From Flavobacterium psychrophilum (GTDB taxonomy: Bacteria; Bacteroidota; Bacteroidia; Flavobacteriales; Flavobacteriaceae), in assembly GCA_945861915.1 (NCBI GenBank), contig CAMAWK010000021.1:1-18227 (forward strand): a stretch of 18,227 bases of DNA, written 5' to 3'. This document shows, in pieces, positions 1-7,525 of this stretch. The translations under genes and the position numbers were made by a program. The notes beneath the pieces were generated by a model. That model did no database searches, was not told the DNA's origin, and saw only the letters and a program-made list of their open reading frames with translations. How positions within the stretch are numbered: position 1 is the first letter of the stretch; every line of letters starts with the position of its first letter.

Positions 1-479
1 AATTGTTCATTTACATTAAATTGAATCAATGCAGCATCTACATTGGCATCAATAATATTTAACACATAAAAACCAAAAATAAACAACGCTGATAAATCTC
101 TATTTCGTTGATAAAATTTTTGTCCTACAATTAATCTATCGTCATCCAAATAGGAAAACTTATCATCATCATAGCCTTCCAATCTTCGTTTGTAGGCATT
201 CCGATATTCATTATAATTTTTTTTGCTATCAACATAAAAATAAATACTTGTCCCTATTGCTCCATAAACAAGCGGAATTTTCCAATATTTTTTGTTGTAA
301 GCCTGACCCAAACCCGGTAAGACAGCTGAGTAAAAAGCAGCTTTTGCAGGTGTCAATGGGTCAATATCTATCGATTTCAGAGTATCTTTCGTCCTATTTA
401 CTGCCTCTACTTTTTCTTGCGAAAAAACAAAAGTAGTTCCTAAAAAAAAGAGTAATACTATGAAAACGAGTTTATTCAC
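1..479 (-). CDS. DUF5683-type membrane protein, partial (C-terminus beyond the left edge)
   Basis: Function is unknown; this is an envelope protein of a family found in Bacteroidota, usually directly after parB. The 159 visible codons start with a GTG whose G is the last base of the parB stop codon (TAGTG), so translation is probably coupled to parB. I chose this start because no ATG lies near and it gives a clean signal peptide: residues 2-19 are hydrophobic and end in FVFSQ. After a short linker come the recognisable motif SAVLPGLGQAYNKKYWK (about 51-67), a hydrophobic segment (69-82), a charged Tyr/Asp-rich stretch (84-117), and a second hydrophobic segment ending in NIIDANVDAAL (141-151). 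The reading frame is open to the window edge, so the end is missing. The family assignment comes from memory of these motifs, and I infer nothing about its role beyond cotranscription with parAB. Confidence 0.8.
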   Translation of the reverse strand, partial: MNKLVFIVLLFFLGTTFVFSQEKVEAVNRTKDTLKSIDIDPLTPAKAAFYSAVLPGLGQAYNKKYWKIPLVYGAIGTSIYFYVDSKKNYNEYRNAYKRRLEGYDDDKFSYLDDDRLIVGQKFYQRNRDLSALFIFGFYVLNIIDANVDAALIQFNVNEQ

Positions 480-1384
480 TACCCTTTAATTAATTTTAAA
501 ATTCGATTAAAATCTTCTTCTGAGTGAAATGGAATAGTGATTTTACCCTTGCCGTTTACTGCCATTTTCAAATCTACTTTCGTACCAAAATAAGCATTAA
601 ATGATTGCTTTTTGGTTTCTGAAATTTCAAATGAAACTGATTTGGGCTTTACAATTGCCTTTGGTTTTGGTTTTAAACTTTCTTGATAATTTTTCACCAA
701 AGCTTCGGTATCTCGAACCGACAAGCTCTGACTTAGAATTTTTTGATAAATATCGGTTTGAATATCCTGGTTTTCGATATTGATAATCGCTCGACCATGC
801 CCCATACTAATAAACCCATCACGAATACCTGTTTGGATAATCGGATCTAGTTTAAGCAATCGCAAATAATTGGCAATCGTAGAGCGTTTTTTACCCACAC
901 GGTCACTCATTTGTTCTTGAGTTAACTGAATTTCATCAATCAATCGTTGGTACGAAAGTGCAATTTCAATCGGATCTAAATCATGGCGTTGAATGTTCTC
1001 CACCAATGCCATAATTAGCGATTCGTTATCATTTGCAATTCGGATATAGGCTGGAACGGTTTTTAAACCTACTAATTTAGAGGCACGAAGTCTGCGTTCT
1101 CCAGAAATTAACTGGTATTTATTAAAGTCTAATTTTCGAACTGTAATAGGCTGAATTACACCTAATTCCTTGATAGAAGTGGCTAATTCTTTTAATGATT
1201 CTTCATTAAAATTACTTCTCGGTTGAAATGGGTTTATTTCAATAGCTTCAATTTCAAGCTCAATAATATTACCAACTACTTTATCGGCATTTTTGTCACT
1301 TACTGATTTTATATCATTCTGTGGATCTTTCAGTAAAGCCGATAATCCTCTCCCGAGAACTTGTTTTTTTAGTGCTTTTGCCAT
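479..1384 (-). CDS. parB: Chromosome partitioning protein ParB (parS-binding CTPase)
   Basis: ParB binds centromere-like parS sites, spreads on DNA as a CTP-dependent clamp, and is moved by the ParA ATPase. The 301 residues show the expected order. A basic N-terminal segment with LGRGLSALL (10-18) is the usual ParA-contacting region. It is followed by NPFQPR (51-56), the CTP-binding motif GERRLRA (95-101), ENIQRHDLDPIE (129-140), a helix-turn-helix at about 154-176, and a C-terminal dimerisation domain in the last 50 residues or so. The length is normal. The gene follows parA after four bases, and its stop codon overlaps the GTG of the next gene. It starts with MAKALKKQVLGRGL, a typical ParB beginning, so the start is secure. 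No convincing parS site was found in the window. Confidence 0.96.
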   Translation of the reverse strand: MAKALKKQVLGRGLSALLKDPQNDIKSVSDKNADKVVGNIIELEIEAIEINPFQPRSNFNEESLKELATSIKELGVIQPITVRKLDFNKYQLISGERRLRASKLVGLKTVPAYIRIANDNESLIMALVENIQRHDLDPIEIALSYQRLIDEIQLTQEQMSDRVGKKRSTIANYLRLLKLDPIIQTGIRDGFISMGHGRAIINIENQDIQTDIYQKILSQSLSVRDTEALVKNYQESLKPKPKAIVKPKSVSFEISETKKQSFNAYFGTKVDLKMAVNGKGKITIPFHSEEDFNRILKLIKG

Positions 1385-1388
1385 AAAC

Positions 1389-2156
1389 CTATTTGCTGTT
1401 TTTTGATATAACTTCCTGAGCTAGTTGAAGATAATTGTTGGCTCCTTTACTTGTAGCATCATAGTTAATAATGCTTTCGCCAAAACTAGGCGCTTCACTC
1501 AATTTAACATTTCGCTGGATTATGGTTTCAAAAACCATATCGTTGAAATGTTTTTGAACCTCTTCGACAACTTGATTTGACAATCGCAATCGTGAGTCGA
1601 ACATAGTCAACAATAATCCCTCAATATCCAAATCGGTATTGTGAATTTTTTGAATGCTTTTAATCGTGTTTAGTAATTTTCCCAATCCTTCAAGTGCAAA
1701 ATATTCGCACTGAATTGGAATAATAACCGAATCGGCAGCAGTAAGTGCGTTCAAAGTAAGTAATCCCAAAGAGGGAGCGCAATCGATAATAATATAATCA
1801 TACTCATTTTTTACACTTTCTAAAGCGGTTTTGAGCATGTATTCTCTATTTTCTTTGTCAACTAATTCAATTTCAATAGCAACCAAATCAATATGAGCAG
1901 GAATAACATCCACATTGGGAGCCGAACTTTTAATAATTGCGTCTGATGGTGTGTTACTGTGTTCTAGAATTTGATACGTACCAATTTCAACTTCCTCTAC
2001 ATTAATGCCCAAACCTGAAGTAGCATTTGCTTGAGGATCAGCATCTATAAGCAATACTTTTTTTTCTAAAACACCTAAGGATGCCGCGAGATTGATAGAA
2101 GTGGTGGTTTTACCAACACCGCCTTTTTGATTAGCAATCGCAATGATTTTGCCCAT
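1389..2156 (-). CDS. parA: Chromosome partitioning ATPase ParA (Soj type)
   Basis: ParA is a deviant Walker-A ATPase that binds nucleoid DNA nonspecifically as an ATP dimer and drives movement of ParB-parS complexes. In its 255 residues the deviant Walker A motif KGGVGKTT is at 11-18, with both lysines present. The Walker A' aspartate lies in LLIDADPQAN (35-44) and the Walker B-type motif YIIIDCAPSLG at 121-131. There is no N-terminal DNA-binding extension, so this is the short chromosomal Soj form rather than a plasmid P1-type ParA. It is the first gene of parA-parB-DUF5683 on the minus strand, with four bases to parB. No clear TAnnTTTG promoter was found upstream; the preceding gap holds an inverted-repeat element. 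Confidence 0.97.
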   Translation of the reverse strand: MGKIIAIANQKGGVGKTTTSINLAASLGVLEKKVLLIDADPQANATSGLGINVEEVEIGTYQILEHSNTPSDAIIKSSAPNVDVIPAHIDLVAIEIELVDKENREYMLKTALESVKNEYDYIIIDCAPSLGLLTLNALTAADSVIIPIQCEYFALEGLGKLLNTIKSIQKIHNTDLDIEGLLLTMFDSRLRLSNQVVEEVQKHFNDMVFETIIQRNVKLSEAPSFGESIINYDATSKGANNYLQLAQEVISKNSK

Positions 2157-2307
2157 TTATTTTGTGAATTTTGAACGGTAAAAATACAATTAATTCTCGT
2201 TTCTGAAAATCTATTTTGTTAACATTTGTTAAGGTGCAAATATCAAAGATTAGTTGTGAATAAATTTTTATATGACTGTTTGCAAAGTGGACAAAATTTG
2301 TTTTTTC

Positions 2308-2413
2308 GCCACGAATTCACGAATTTTTAAATAAAACAAATAAAGAAAAGATTACAGTGTAGAATATGATTAAACTTTATCCATTTATGAAATTAAATTC
2401 GTGAATTCGTGGC
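2308..2413. repeat. Inverted-repeat element in the parA upstream gap (19-bp perfect arms)
   Basis: Two perfectly complementary 19-base arms, 2308-2326 and 2395-2413, enclose 68 bases. The left arm begins GCCACGAATTCACGAA and the right arm reads as its exact complement. The element sits in the 314-base gene-free stretch 2157-2470, between the lactonase stop and the parA start, both on the minus strand. It may act as a transcription stop for the lactonase, or be a copy of a dispersed non-coding repeat; similar strings are familiar from Flavobacterium intergenic regions. The rest of the stretch is AT-rich, with a TGTTAA-type direct repeat near 2218-2234 and nothing else I can name. Confidence 0.7.
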
Positions 2414-2470
2414 AAATTATATCGTCAATACAAGCAAAGGATAGTTATGTATTTCTAAAAATCAATTTAA

Positions 2471-3580
2471 CTATTCCCCAAAAACCAAACAAACAGGCGA
2501 ACACAATTCGATTTTTTTGCCAGTATCCGTCAGTTTTCCTGTGGTTTTATCTCTTTTGAAAATGACAATCGTATTAGAATATTGATGCGCTACTAAAAGA
2601 AAATTACCTGTTGGATCGATTACAAAATTTCGAGGGCCTTTTCCTAATGTGCTGATTTGTTCAACCCATTCCAATTTTCCTGATTTTAACAGTTTGAAAG
2701 TCGTAATCTCGCCTGTTTCGCCTCGGTTGGTAGCGTACAAAAACTGTCCGTCTGGCGAAATATGAATATCTGCCGATTGTATTTTCCCCATGTAATCTTT
2801 AGGTAAAATAGAAGTTTCAAAAAATTTTATTAACTGTCCGTTTTTGTATTTAAATGCGACTAAACTTCCGTCTAATTCATTTAAAACATACACCTGTTTT
2901 CCGTTTTTAATAAAAATTAAATGCCTTGGTCCGCCACCAGCGGGAACTGAAACTTCGTTGTAAAGTTTCAAAACTTCTGTTTTTTCATTGGGATGGTATT
3001 CATAAACCGACACTTTATCGGTGCCTAAATCAGTTGCCAAAACATATTTTTTATCTGGCGAAAAATAAACCATGTGAGCATGTGGTTTATCTTGTCTTTT
3101 GGGATTGATGCTTTTGCCCGTGTGTTGTATCAATTGTTTCACTTCGGTCAAACTTCCATCCTTATTTTTACCAAAAACAGAAATAGAACCACTTCCATAA
3201 TTGGCTGTAATCACGTTATTTTCGTCATTGATAACATAACAAGAACCACCACTTTTGCTATCACTTTTATTTAGAACAGTCAGTTTTCCATCTTCTTGTT
3301 GATAGTTAAATGCCACCACGCAACTTCCTTTTTGATCATTTTCACTCACCGAATACACAAAATCATTTTTGGTAGAAATGGCTAAATAACTAGGATTGAT
3401 AACTGGCTCTGAAGCATTTTTGAATTTGAAATCACCTGTAACCGTATCGAACTCATACACATAAATCCCCTTACTTTCGCAGGAATTAGTGTAAGTTCCT
3501 ACCAACAAATTAGACTTGTTTTCTTGCGCTTGAATCATAGGGAGTGTAAAAATTAAAAAAAGGAGGACGTAGATTTTCAT
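2471..3580 (-). CDS. Exported lactonase-family beta-propeller protein (Pgl/YbhE-like)
   Basis: This is a member of the seven-bladed beta-propeller lactonase family, which includes 6-phosphogluconolactonase YbhE and carboxymuconate cyclases. Residues 1-18 form a signal peptide (hydrophobic core LLFLIFTLPMI, then QAQ), so the protein is periplasmic or secreted. That makes a cytosolic 6-phosphogluconolactonase role less likely. Supporting motifs are LLVGTYTNSCESKGIYVYEFD near the N-terminus, NPSYLAIS, the PHAHMVYFSPDKKYVLATDLG segment in the middle, GGGPRHLIF, and GKGPRNFVIDPTGNFLLVAHQ near the C-terminus. Repeats of this kind, one per blade, are characteristic. The length of 369 is normal. It is a single gene with its own divergent promoter facing the BatA gene. 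The real substrate cannot be told from the sequence. Confidence 0.85.
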   Translation of the reverse strand: MKIYVLLFLIFTLPMIQAQENKSNLLVGTYTNSCESKGIYVYEFDTVTGDFKFKNASEPVINPSYLAISTKNDFVYSVSENDQKGSCVVAFNYQQEDGKLTVLNKSDSKSGGSCYVINDENNVITANYGSGSISVFGKNKDGSLTEVKQLIQHTGKSINPKRQDKPHAHMVYFSPDKKYVLATDLGTDKVSVYEYHPNEKTEVLKLYNEVSVPAGGGPRHLIFIKNGKQVYVLNELDGSLVAFKYKNGQLIKFFETSILPKDYMGKIQSADIHISPDGQFLYATNRGETGEITTFKLLKSGKLEWVEQISTLGKGPRNFVIDPTGNFLLVAHQYSNTIVIFKRDKTTGKLTDTGKKIELCSPVCLVFGE

Positions 3581-3614
3581 ATGTGATTTTCTTGATGATT
3601 ATCAATTCATTTTT

Positions 3615-3622
3615 CAAATATA
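3615..3622 (-). promoter_or_regulatory. Promoter -7 motif for the lactonase gene
   Basis: The minus strand reads TATATTTG, a match to the Bacteroidota -7 consensus TAnnTTTG. A TTTG lies 16 bases upstream (plus-strand 3639-3642) in the -33 position. The expected transcript start is near 3608, giving a leader of about 28 bases. Confidence 0.55.
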
Positions 3623-3660
3623 ATCTAAAATATCATTTCAAAATTCTAAATCCAAAATAC

Positions 3661-3668
3661 TATCTTTG
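3661..3668 (+). promoter_or_regulatory. Promoter -7 motif for the BatA-domain gene
   Basis: TATCTTTG matches TAnnTTTG. It lies 32 bases before the start codon at 3701, with an expected transcript start near 3675. No clear -33 TTG is seen. It is divergent from the lactonase promoter, with the two -7 motifs only 38 bases apart. Confidence 0.5.
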
Positions 3669-3700
3669 AAAAATAAATGTATTGAAAGCGTAAAATCAGC

Positions 3701-5629
3701 ATGCAATTTAAACATCCCGAAATTCTCTATTTTCTTTTTTTATTGGTCATACCAATTTTGGTTCATTTGTTTCAATTGCGCCGTTTCAAAAAAGAATTTT
3801 TTACCAATGTGCGTTTTTTGAAAGCACTTTCGATACAAACCCGCAAAAGTTCCAAAATCAAAAAATGGCTGCTTTTAGCCACTCGATTGTTGCTTTTGAC
3901 TTGTTTGATTATTGCTTTTGCTCAACCTTTTTTTAAAAGTAAAGAAGCCAAAAACAGTTCCAATGAAATGTTTATAGTTTTGGACAATTCGTTTTCGATG
4001 CAAGCCAAAGGTCAAAAAGGCGAATTACTCAAAAGAGCCGTTCAGGAATTACTCGAAAACACGCCGGAAAATCAGTCTTTTTCGTTACTCACTAACGGAC
4101 AAACTTTTTGGAATACCAACATCAAATCGATTCAAAAAGAATTACAAAACCTGAAATACAGCCCGTTGCCTTTTCAACTAGAAAGCGCGATGGCAAAAAT
4201 AAAAGCAAGAAAATCAGTCGTTAACAAAGATGTCATTCTCATAACCGATGCAGTTGGTTTAGAGCCCAAACAACTCAAAAGTATCGATGCCACTTTAAAC
4301 ACGTATTTTATTATTCCTAAAGCTGAACAAAAAAACAATGCTTCGGTGGATAGTGTTTTTATCCATCAAACGCTGGATGATTTTTATGAAATTGGTCTGA
4401 AAGTATCGACTTTTGGCGAAAAACAGAAAGAGTTTCCAGTGGCTTTGTACAATCAAAACAAACTGATTGCCAAAACAATTATTTCGTTCGAAAACAAAGA
4501 AAAAACCATTTATTTCACAATTCCTAAGAAAGATTTTCATGGCTATGCATCCATCACAGACAACGGTTTGCAATATGATAACCAATTGTTTTTCAGCATT
4601 TCAAAACCTAAAAAATCAGCTGTTATCAGTATTGGACTTCCTGAAAAAAGTAATTTTCTATCTCGAATTTACACTTCGGATGAATTTATTTTTAGCAATT
4701 TTGCCATTGGAAATTTGGATTATAACACACTCGAAAATCAAAATACGATTATTCTAAACGAATTAGACGAAATTCCTCAAGCCTTGCAAACGACCTTGAA
4801 ATCCTTTGTTGAAAAAGGCGGTAATTTGATTGTTATTCCATCTGAAAAAACGGCAACAGAAGAAATGAATTTGTTTTTGAATACTTTTGGAAACATCCAA
4901 CTGAAAACAATTGAATACAAAGAAAAATTAGTAACCAAAATCAACTTTAACCATCCTTTATTCGATGGCGTTTTTGAGAATAAAATTGACAACTTTCAGT
5001 ATCCAAAAACCAAAAAATCATTCACGATTTCGACCACCAACCCAGCAGTTTTGAATTATGAAGATCAAAGTCCTTTTCTTATTTCTAACAATACTTCTAG
5101 CGGCTCTATTTCAGTGTTTGCAGCTCCTTTAAATATGGAAAATTCGAATTTTCAGCAATCGCCGTTAATTGTACCTGTTTTTTATAAAATGGCAACCAAT
5201 AACCAAAACAATGACGTAAATGCGATACCTATTGGCACTAAAAACAATTTATTTGTTGATGCTGCTTTGTCCAGTGATGGTGTTTTGAATGTTAAAAATC
5301 AGACTGAAAATTTCATTCCGATGCAGCAAATTTTGAATACAAAAGTAAAATTGACTTTTGATGAATTGCCTGAACAAGCAGGGAATTTTAGCGTTTTTAA
5401 TAAAAATGCAGCGTTGCAAAACATCAGTTTTAACTACAACAGAACCGAGAGTAACCTAGAAGAATCGAATGCAGCCATCGTTTCCGACTTTACTACTTTT
5501 GATTCTATTGAAACCTTATTTGACCGACTGCAAACTGACAGAACCGATAATCAACTTTGGAAATGGTTTGTTATATTTGCATTGCTGTTGATGGTAACAG
5601 AAATGGCTATTATTCGATTTGTAAAGTAA
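3701..5629 (+). CDS. BatA-domain membrane protein with a von Willebrand A-like region
   Basis: This is an inner-membrane protein related to the BatA/BatB aerotolerance proteins of Bacteroidota; its biochemical role is unknown. The N-terminal BatA domain (about 1-77) has two membrane helices (6-24 and 56-75) around a basic loop, opening MQFKHPEILYFLFLLVIPIL as usual for the domain. A vWA-like domain follows with FIVLDNSFSM (91-100), which holds an intact DxSxS metal-site motif (D95, S97, S99). The long middle part (about 200-600) is probably periplasmic or cytosolic and includes a segment like that in glutamine-amidotransferase-type folds (LKSFVEKGGNLIVIPSE). One membrane helix closes the protein (about 620-639), with RFVK at the end. 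Unlike canonical bat operons, no MoxR ATPase or other Bat gene is adjacent. The next gene begins 29 bases later on the same strand and is probably cotranscribed. Confidence 0.85.
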   Translation: MQFKHPEILYFLFLLVIPILVHLFQLRRFKKEFFTNVRFLKALSIQTRKSSKIKKWLLLATRLLLLTCLIIAFAQPFFKSKEAKNSSNEMFIVLDNSFSMQAKGQKGELLKRAVQELLENTPENQSFSLLTNGQTFWNTNIKSIQKELQNLKYSPLPFQLESAMAKIKARKSVVNKDVILITDAVGLEPKQLKSIDATLNTYFIIPKAEQKNNASVDSVFIHQTLDDFYEIGLKVSTFGEKQKEFPVALYNQNKLIAKTIISFENKEKTIYFTIPKKDFHGYASITDNGLQYDNQLFFSISKPKKSAVISIGLPEKSNFLSRIYTSDEFIFSNFAIGNLDYNTLENQNTIILNELDEIPQALQTTLKSFVEKGGNLIVIPSEKTATEEMNLFLNTFGNIQLKTIEYKEKLVTKINFNHPLFDGVFENKIDNFQYPKTKKSFTISTTNPAVLNYEDQSPFLISNNTSSGSISVFAAPLNMENSNFQQSPLIVPVFYKMATNNQNNDVNAIPIGTKNNLFVDAALSSDGVLNVKNQTENFIPMQQILNTKVKLTFDELPEQAGNFSVFNKNAALQNISFNYNRTESNLEESNAAIVSDFTTFDSIETLFDRLQTDRTDNQLWKWFVIFALLLMVTEMAIIRFVK

Positions 5630-5658
5630 AAATGAAATTTAAATAATCACTTATTACT

Positions 5659-6924
5659 ATGAATATACTCATTCGAGAAGCCAAAATTGTAGATGTAAAA
5701 AGTCCGTTTCATAACCAAATAGTAGATATTTTGATTAGTGATGGAAAGATTCAAAAAATCGGGAAATCACTTTCTAATTCAGGAAATGTGGAAGAAATTA
5801 AACTCGACAATTTACACCTTTCTCAAGGTTGGTTTGACAGTTGTGTTTCTCTAGGAGAACCTGGTTTTGAAGACCGAGAAACCATTGCAAACGGCTTAAA
5901 TGTAGCTGCAAAAAGTGGTTTTACAAGCATTGTGTTGCAACCCAATTCTTTCCCAATTATTGACAATCAATCGCAAATAAATTTTGTTAAAAATAAAGCG
6001 ATTGGTTTAGCCACCGAACTTTTCCCGATGGGTGCGTTGACCAAAAATAGCGAAGGAAAAGACATGGCAGAATTGTTTGACATGAAAAATGCAGGCGCAG
6101 TAGCCTTTGGCGATTATTCTAAAAATATAGACAATGCCAATTTGTTAAAAATAGCCTTGCAATACGTTCAGGATTTTGATGGATTGGTCGTTTCTTTTTC
6201 ACAAGACACAACGATTAAAGGAAACGGAGTAGCAAATGAAGGCATCGTTTCTACCAAATTGGGGCTGAAAGGAATTCCGAATCTAGCCGAAGAGTTGCAA
6301 GTCGCTAGAAACTTATTTTTACTCGAATATACTGGTGGAAAACTGCATATTCCGACTATTTCTACAGCAAAATCGGTTGAATTAATCAAAGAAGCCAAAG
6401 CCAAAGGGTTGAATGTAACGTGTAGCGTAGCGGTGCATCATTTAGTTTTGACAGATGCGACTTTAGAAAATTTTGATACTCGCTATAAAGTTTCTCCGCC
6501 TTTTCGAACCGAAACCGACAGAAAAGCCTTGATTTCTGGAATTTTAGACAACACAATCGATATGATAACCTCCGACCATAATCCGATTGATATTGAGCAT
6601 AAAAAAATGGAATTTGATTTTGCCAAAGACGGAACCATTGGGCTAGAAAGTGCATTTGGTGCTTTAACAACTGTTTTGCCACTGGAAAAAGTGATTGAAA
6701 AATTAACCGCCGGAAGAGCCACTTTTTGTCCTGAAATAACTGCAGAAAAACAAGTAATTGCAGAAGGAAATGTAGCTAATCTAAGTTTGTTTAATCCAGA
6801 AGGAAAAAGCATTTTCACCAATGAAAACATACTGTCTAAATCGAAAAATTCGGCTTTTATTGGAATGGAAATGAAAGGAAAAGTAGTTGGTATTTACAAT
6901 CAAGGAAAATTAGTTTTAGTTTAA
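5659..6924 (+). CDS. Dihydroorotase homologue lacking the metal-binding residues (pseudo-dihydroorotase)
   Basis: The 421 residues have the overall layout of a class I dihydroorotase: a small composite domain (1-55), an amidohydrolase barrel, and a C-terminal return strand (GNVANLSLFNP, 370-380). However, the catalytic residues are missing. The usual DxHxHxREPG motif is DSCVSLGEPG here (60-69), so both histidines and the arginine are replaced by Cys62, Ser64 and Gly66. The HxED histidine aligns with Phe180 (VVSFSQD) and the HxST histidine with Thr233 (HIPTIST). The final SDHAPH is SDHNPI (305-310), keeping Asp306 only. Neighbouring structural motifs such as QPNSFP and KGIPNLAEELQVAR remain, so this is a maintained gene rather than a decaying one. 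In Pseudomonas, an inactive PyrC' homologue is structurally needed by aspartate transcarbamoylase; a similar role is possible here, but no pyrB lies in the window. An automatic label of active PyrC would probably be wrong. Confidence 0.9.
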   Translation: MNILIREAKIVDVKSPFHNQIVDILISDGKIQKIGKSLSNSGNVEEIKLDNLHLSQGWFDSCVSLGEPGFEDRETIANGLNVAAKSGFTSIVLQPNSFPIIDNQSQINFVKNKAIGLATELFPMGALTKNSEGKDMAELFDMKNAGAVAFGDYSKNIDNANLLKIALQYVQDFDGLVVSFSQDTTIKGNGVANEGIVSTKLGLKGIPNLAEELQVARNLFLLEYTGGKLHIPTISTAKSVELIKEAKAKGLNVTCSVAVHHLVLTDATLENFDTRYKVSPPFRTETDRKALISGILDNTIDMITSDHNPIDIEHKKMEFDFAKDGTIGLESAFGALTTVLPLEKVIEKLTAGRATFCPEITAEKQVIAEGNVANLSLFNPEGKSIFTNENILSKSKNSAFIGMEMKGKVVGIYNQGKLVLV

Positions 6925-6930
6925 GTCTAA

Positions 6931-7022
6931 ACACAAAGAACACAAAGAAGACACGAAGCGCACTTTAAGAAAATTTAACAAAAAACTTTGTGAACATTGT
7001 GCCTTCTTTGTGCTCTTTGTGG
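6931..7022. repeat. Imperfect inverted repeat after the dihydroorotase-like gene
   Basis: The arms 6931-6954 (ACACAAAGAACACAAAGAAG and four more bases) and 6999-7022 are complementary at 21 of 24 positions around a 44-base centre. The arms are themselves built from repeated CACAAAG. The element begins six bases after the stop codon and could form a long hairpin that ends transcription, although it has no ideal T-tract. It looks like one of the CACAAAG/CTTTGTG low-complexity intergenic repeats common in Flavobacterium. Confidence 0.6.
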
Positions 7023-7059
7023 TTAAAAAATCTTTGCCCCTTTGCGGTAAAAAAATCAG

Positions 7060-7087
7060 CCACAGATTAAACGGATTTACACAGATT
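7060..7087. repeat. Dispersed-type intergenic repeat (CACAGATT-rich)
   Basis: The segment contains CCACAGATTAAACGG followed by a second TACACAGATT, an internal direct repeat of ACAGATT. I recognise this string as a recurring intergenic sequence in Bacteroidota genomes; copy number in this genome cannot be seen from one window. Confidence 0.45.
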
Positions 7088-7117
7088 CTTTTTGAATCAT
7101 TTGCAATTTAAAAAACA

Positions 7118-7125
7118 TAACTTTG
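7118..7125 (+). promoter_or_regulatory. Promoter -7 motif for the DUF4870-like/esterase pair
   Basis: TAACTTTG matches TAnnTTTG, 60 bases before the start codon at 7186. TTTG strings at 7091 and 7100 could serve as -33 elements, but the spacing is not ideal. Confidence 0.4.
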
Positions 7126-7144
7126 ATTCTTTAAAATTAAAAAA

Positions 7145-7185
7145 CTCTGCGAACTTTGCGAAAATCTTAGCACCTTTGCGCTAAA
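7145..7185. repeat. TTTGCG-rich intergenic repeat abutting the 7186 start codon
   Basis: The stretch has three phased copies of a TGCG-containing unit (CTCTGCGAACTTTGCG, then CACCTTTGCGCTAAA). A related CTTTGCCCCTTTGCGG occurs at 7032-7047. It runs directly into the ATG, so it would form the untranslated leader of the downstream gene. Confidence 0.45.
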
Positions 7186-7521
7186 ATGAATATGGAAAAC
7201 AACATCGAAAAAGGAAAAACTGCCGCCATCACTAGTTACATTTTAATTATTGGTGTTTTTATAGCCATGTCAATGAATAGTGGCGAAGACAAAAACTCAT
7301 TTGCCTCATTTCATATTCGACAAGCCTTGGGTTTATCGCTTACTTTTATTTCGTTAGGGTTGATTATTAGCAATTTTGATAGTCCGATGATATCCATTTC
7401 TATGTGGATTTTTCTTTCTGTTTTATGGACTTATGGAATATTTACAGCCATCAACGGAGAAACAAAACCGATTCCGTTATTGGGGAATTATTTTCAAAAA
7501 TGGTTATCAAATATCTCTTAA
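7186..7521 (+). CDS. Small membrane protein, DUF4870/Tic20-like
   Basis: This is a 111-residue membrane protein of unknown function. It has three or four hydrophobic helices: about 14-30 (AITSYILIIGVFIAM), 48-63 (LGLSLTFISLGLIISN), 68-85 (PMISISMWIFLSVLW) and a weaker one to about 90. The FHIRQALGL segment (43-51) between the first two helices is the feature that suggests the DUF4870 family, in which a Phe-His-x-x-Gln/Ala string recurs. A second in-frame ATG lies two codons in (7192), so the true start could be either one; this hardly affects the product. The stop codon is four bases before the esterase start, so the two genes are probably one transcript. Confidence 0.7.
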   Translation: MNMENNIEKGKTAAITSYILIIGVFIAMSMNSGEDKNSFASFHIRQALGLSLTFISLGLIISNFDSPMISISMWIFLSVLWTYGIFTAINGETKPIPLLGNYFQKWLSNIS

Positions 7522-7525
7522 ACAA

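Noticed and set aside
4295..4757. Open frames on both strands inside the BatA-domain gene
   Set aside because: They are out of frame with, or antisense to, a long recognisable protein and show composition typical of shadow frames.
6483..6830. Open frame on the minus strand inside the dihydroorotase-like gene
   Set aside because: It is antisense to a well-conserved protein, has no motif of its own and no promoter; such frames are expected by chance in this composition.
3701..6924. BatA-domain gene plus dihydroorotase-like gene as a new defence or stress system
   Set aside because: The pair is probably a conserved housekeeping neighbourhood in Flavobacteriaceae; no nuclease, protease or sensor partner and no mobile-element context supports a defence role.
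6931..7185. Repeats after the dihydroorotase-like gene as a CRISPR array
   Set aside because: The repeats differ from one another, lack regular spacers of constant length, and no cas genes are present.
7433..7525. Upstream in-frame extension of the esterase gene
   Set aside because: It overlaps the DUF4870-like gene in another frame, adds 31 residues with no hydrolase character, and the ATG at 7526 gives the standard family length.
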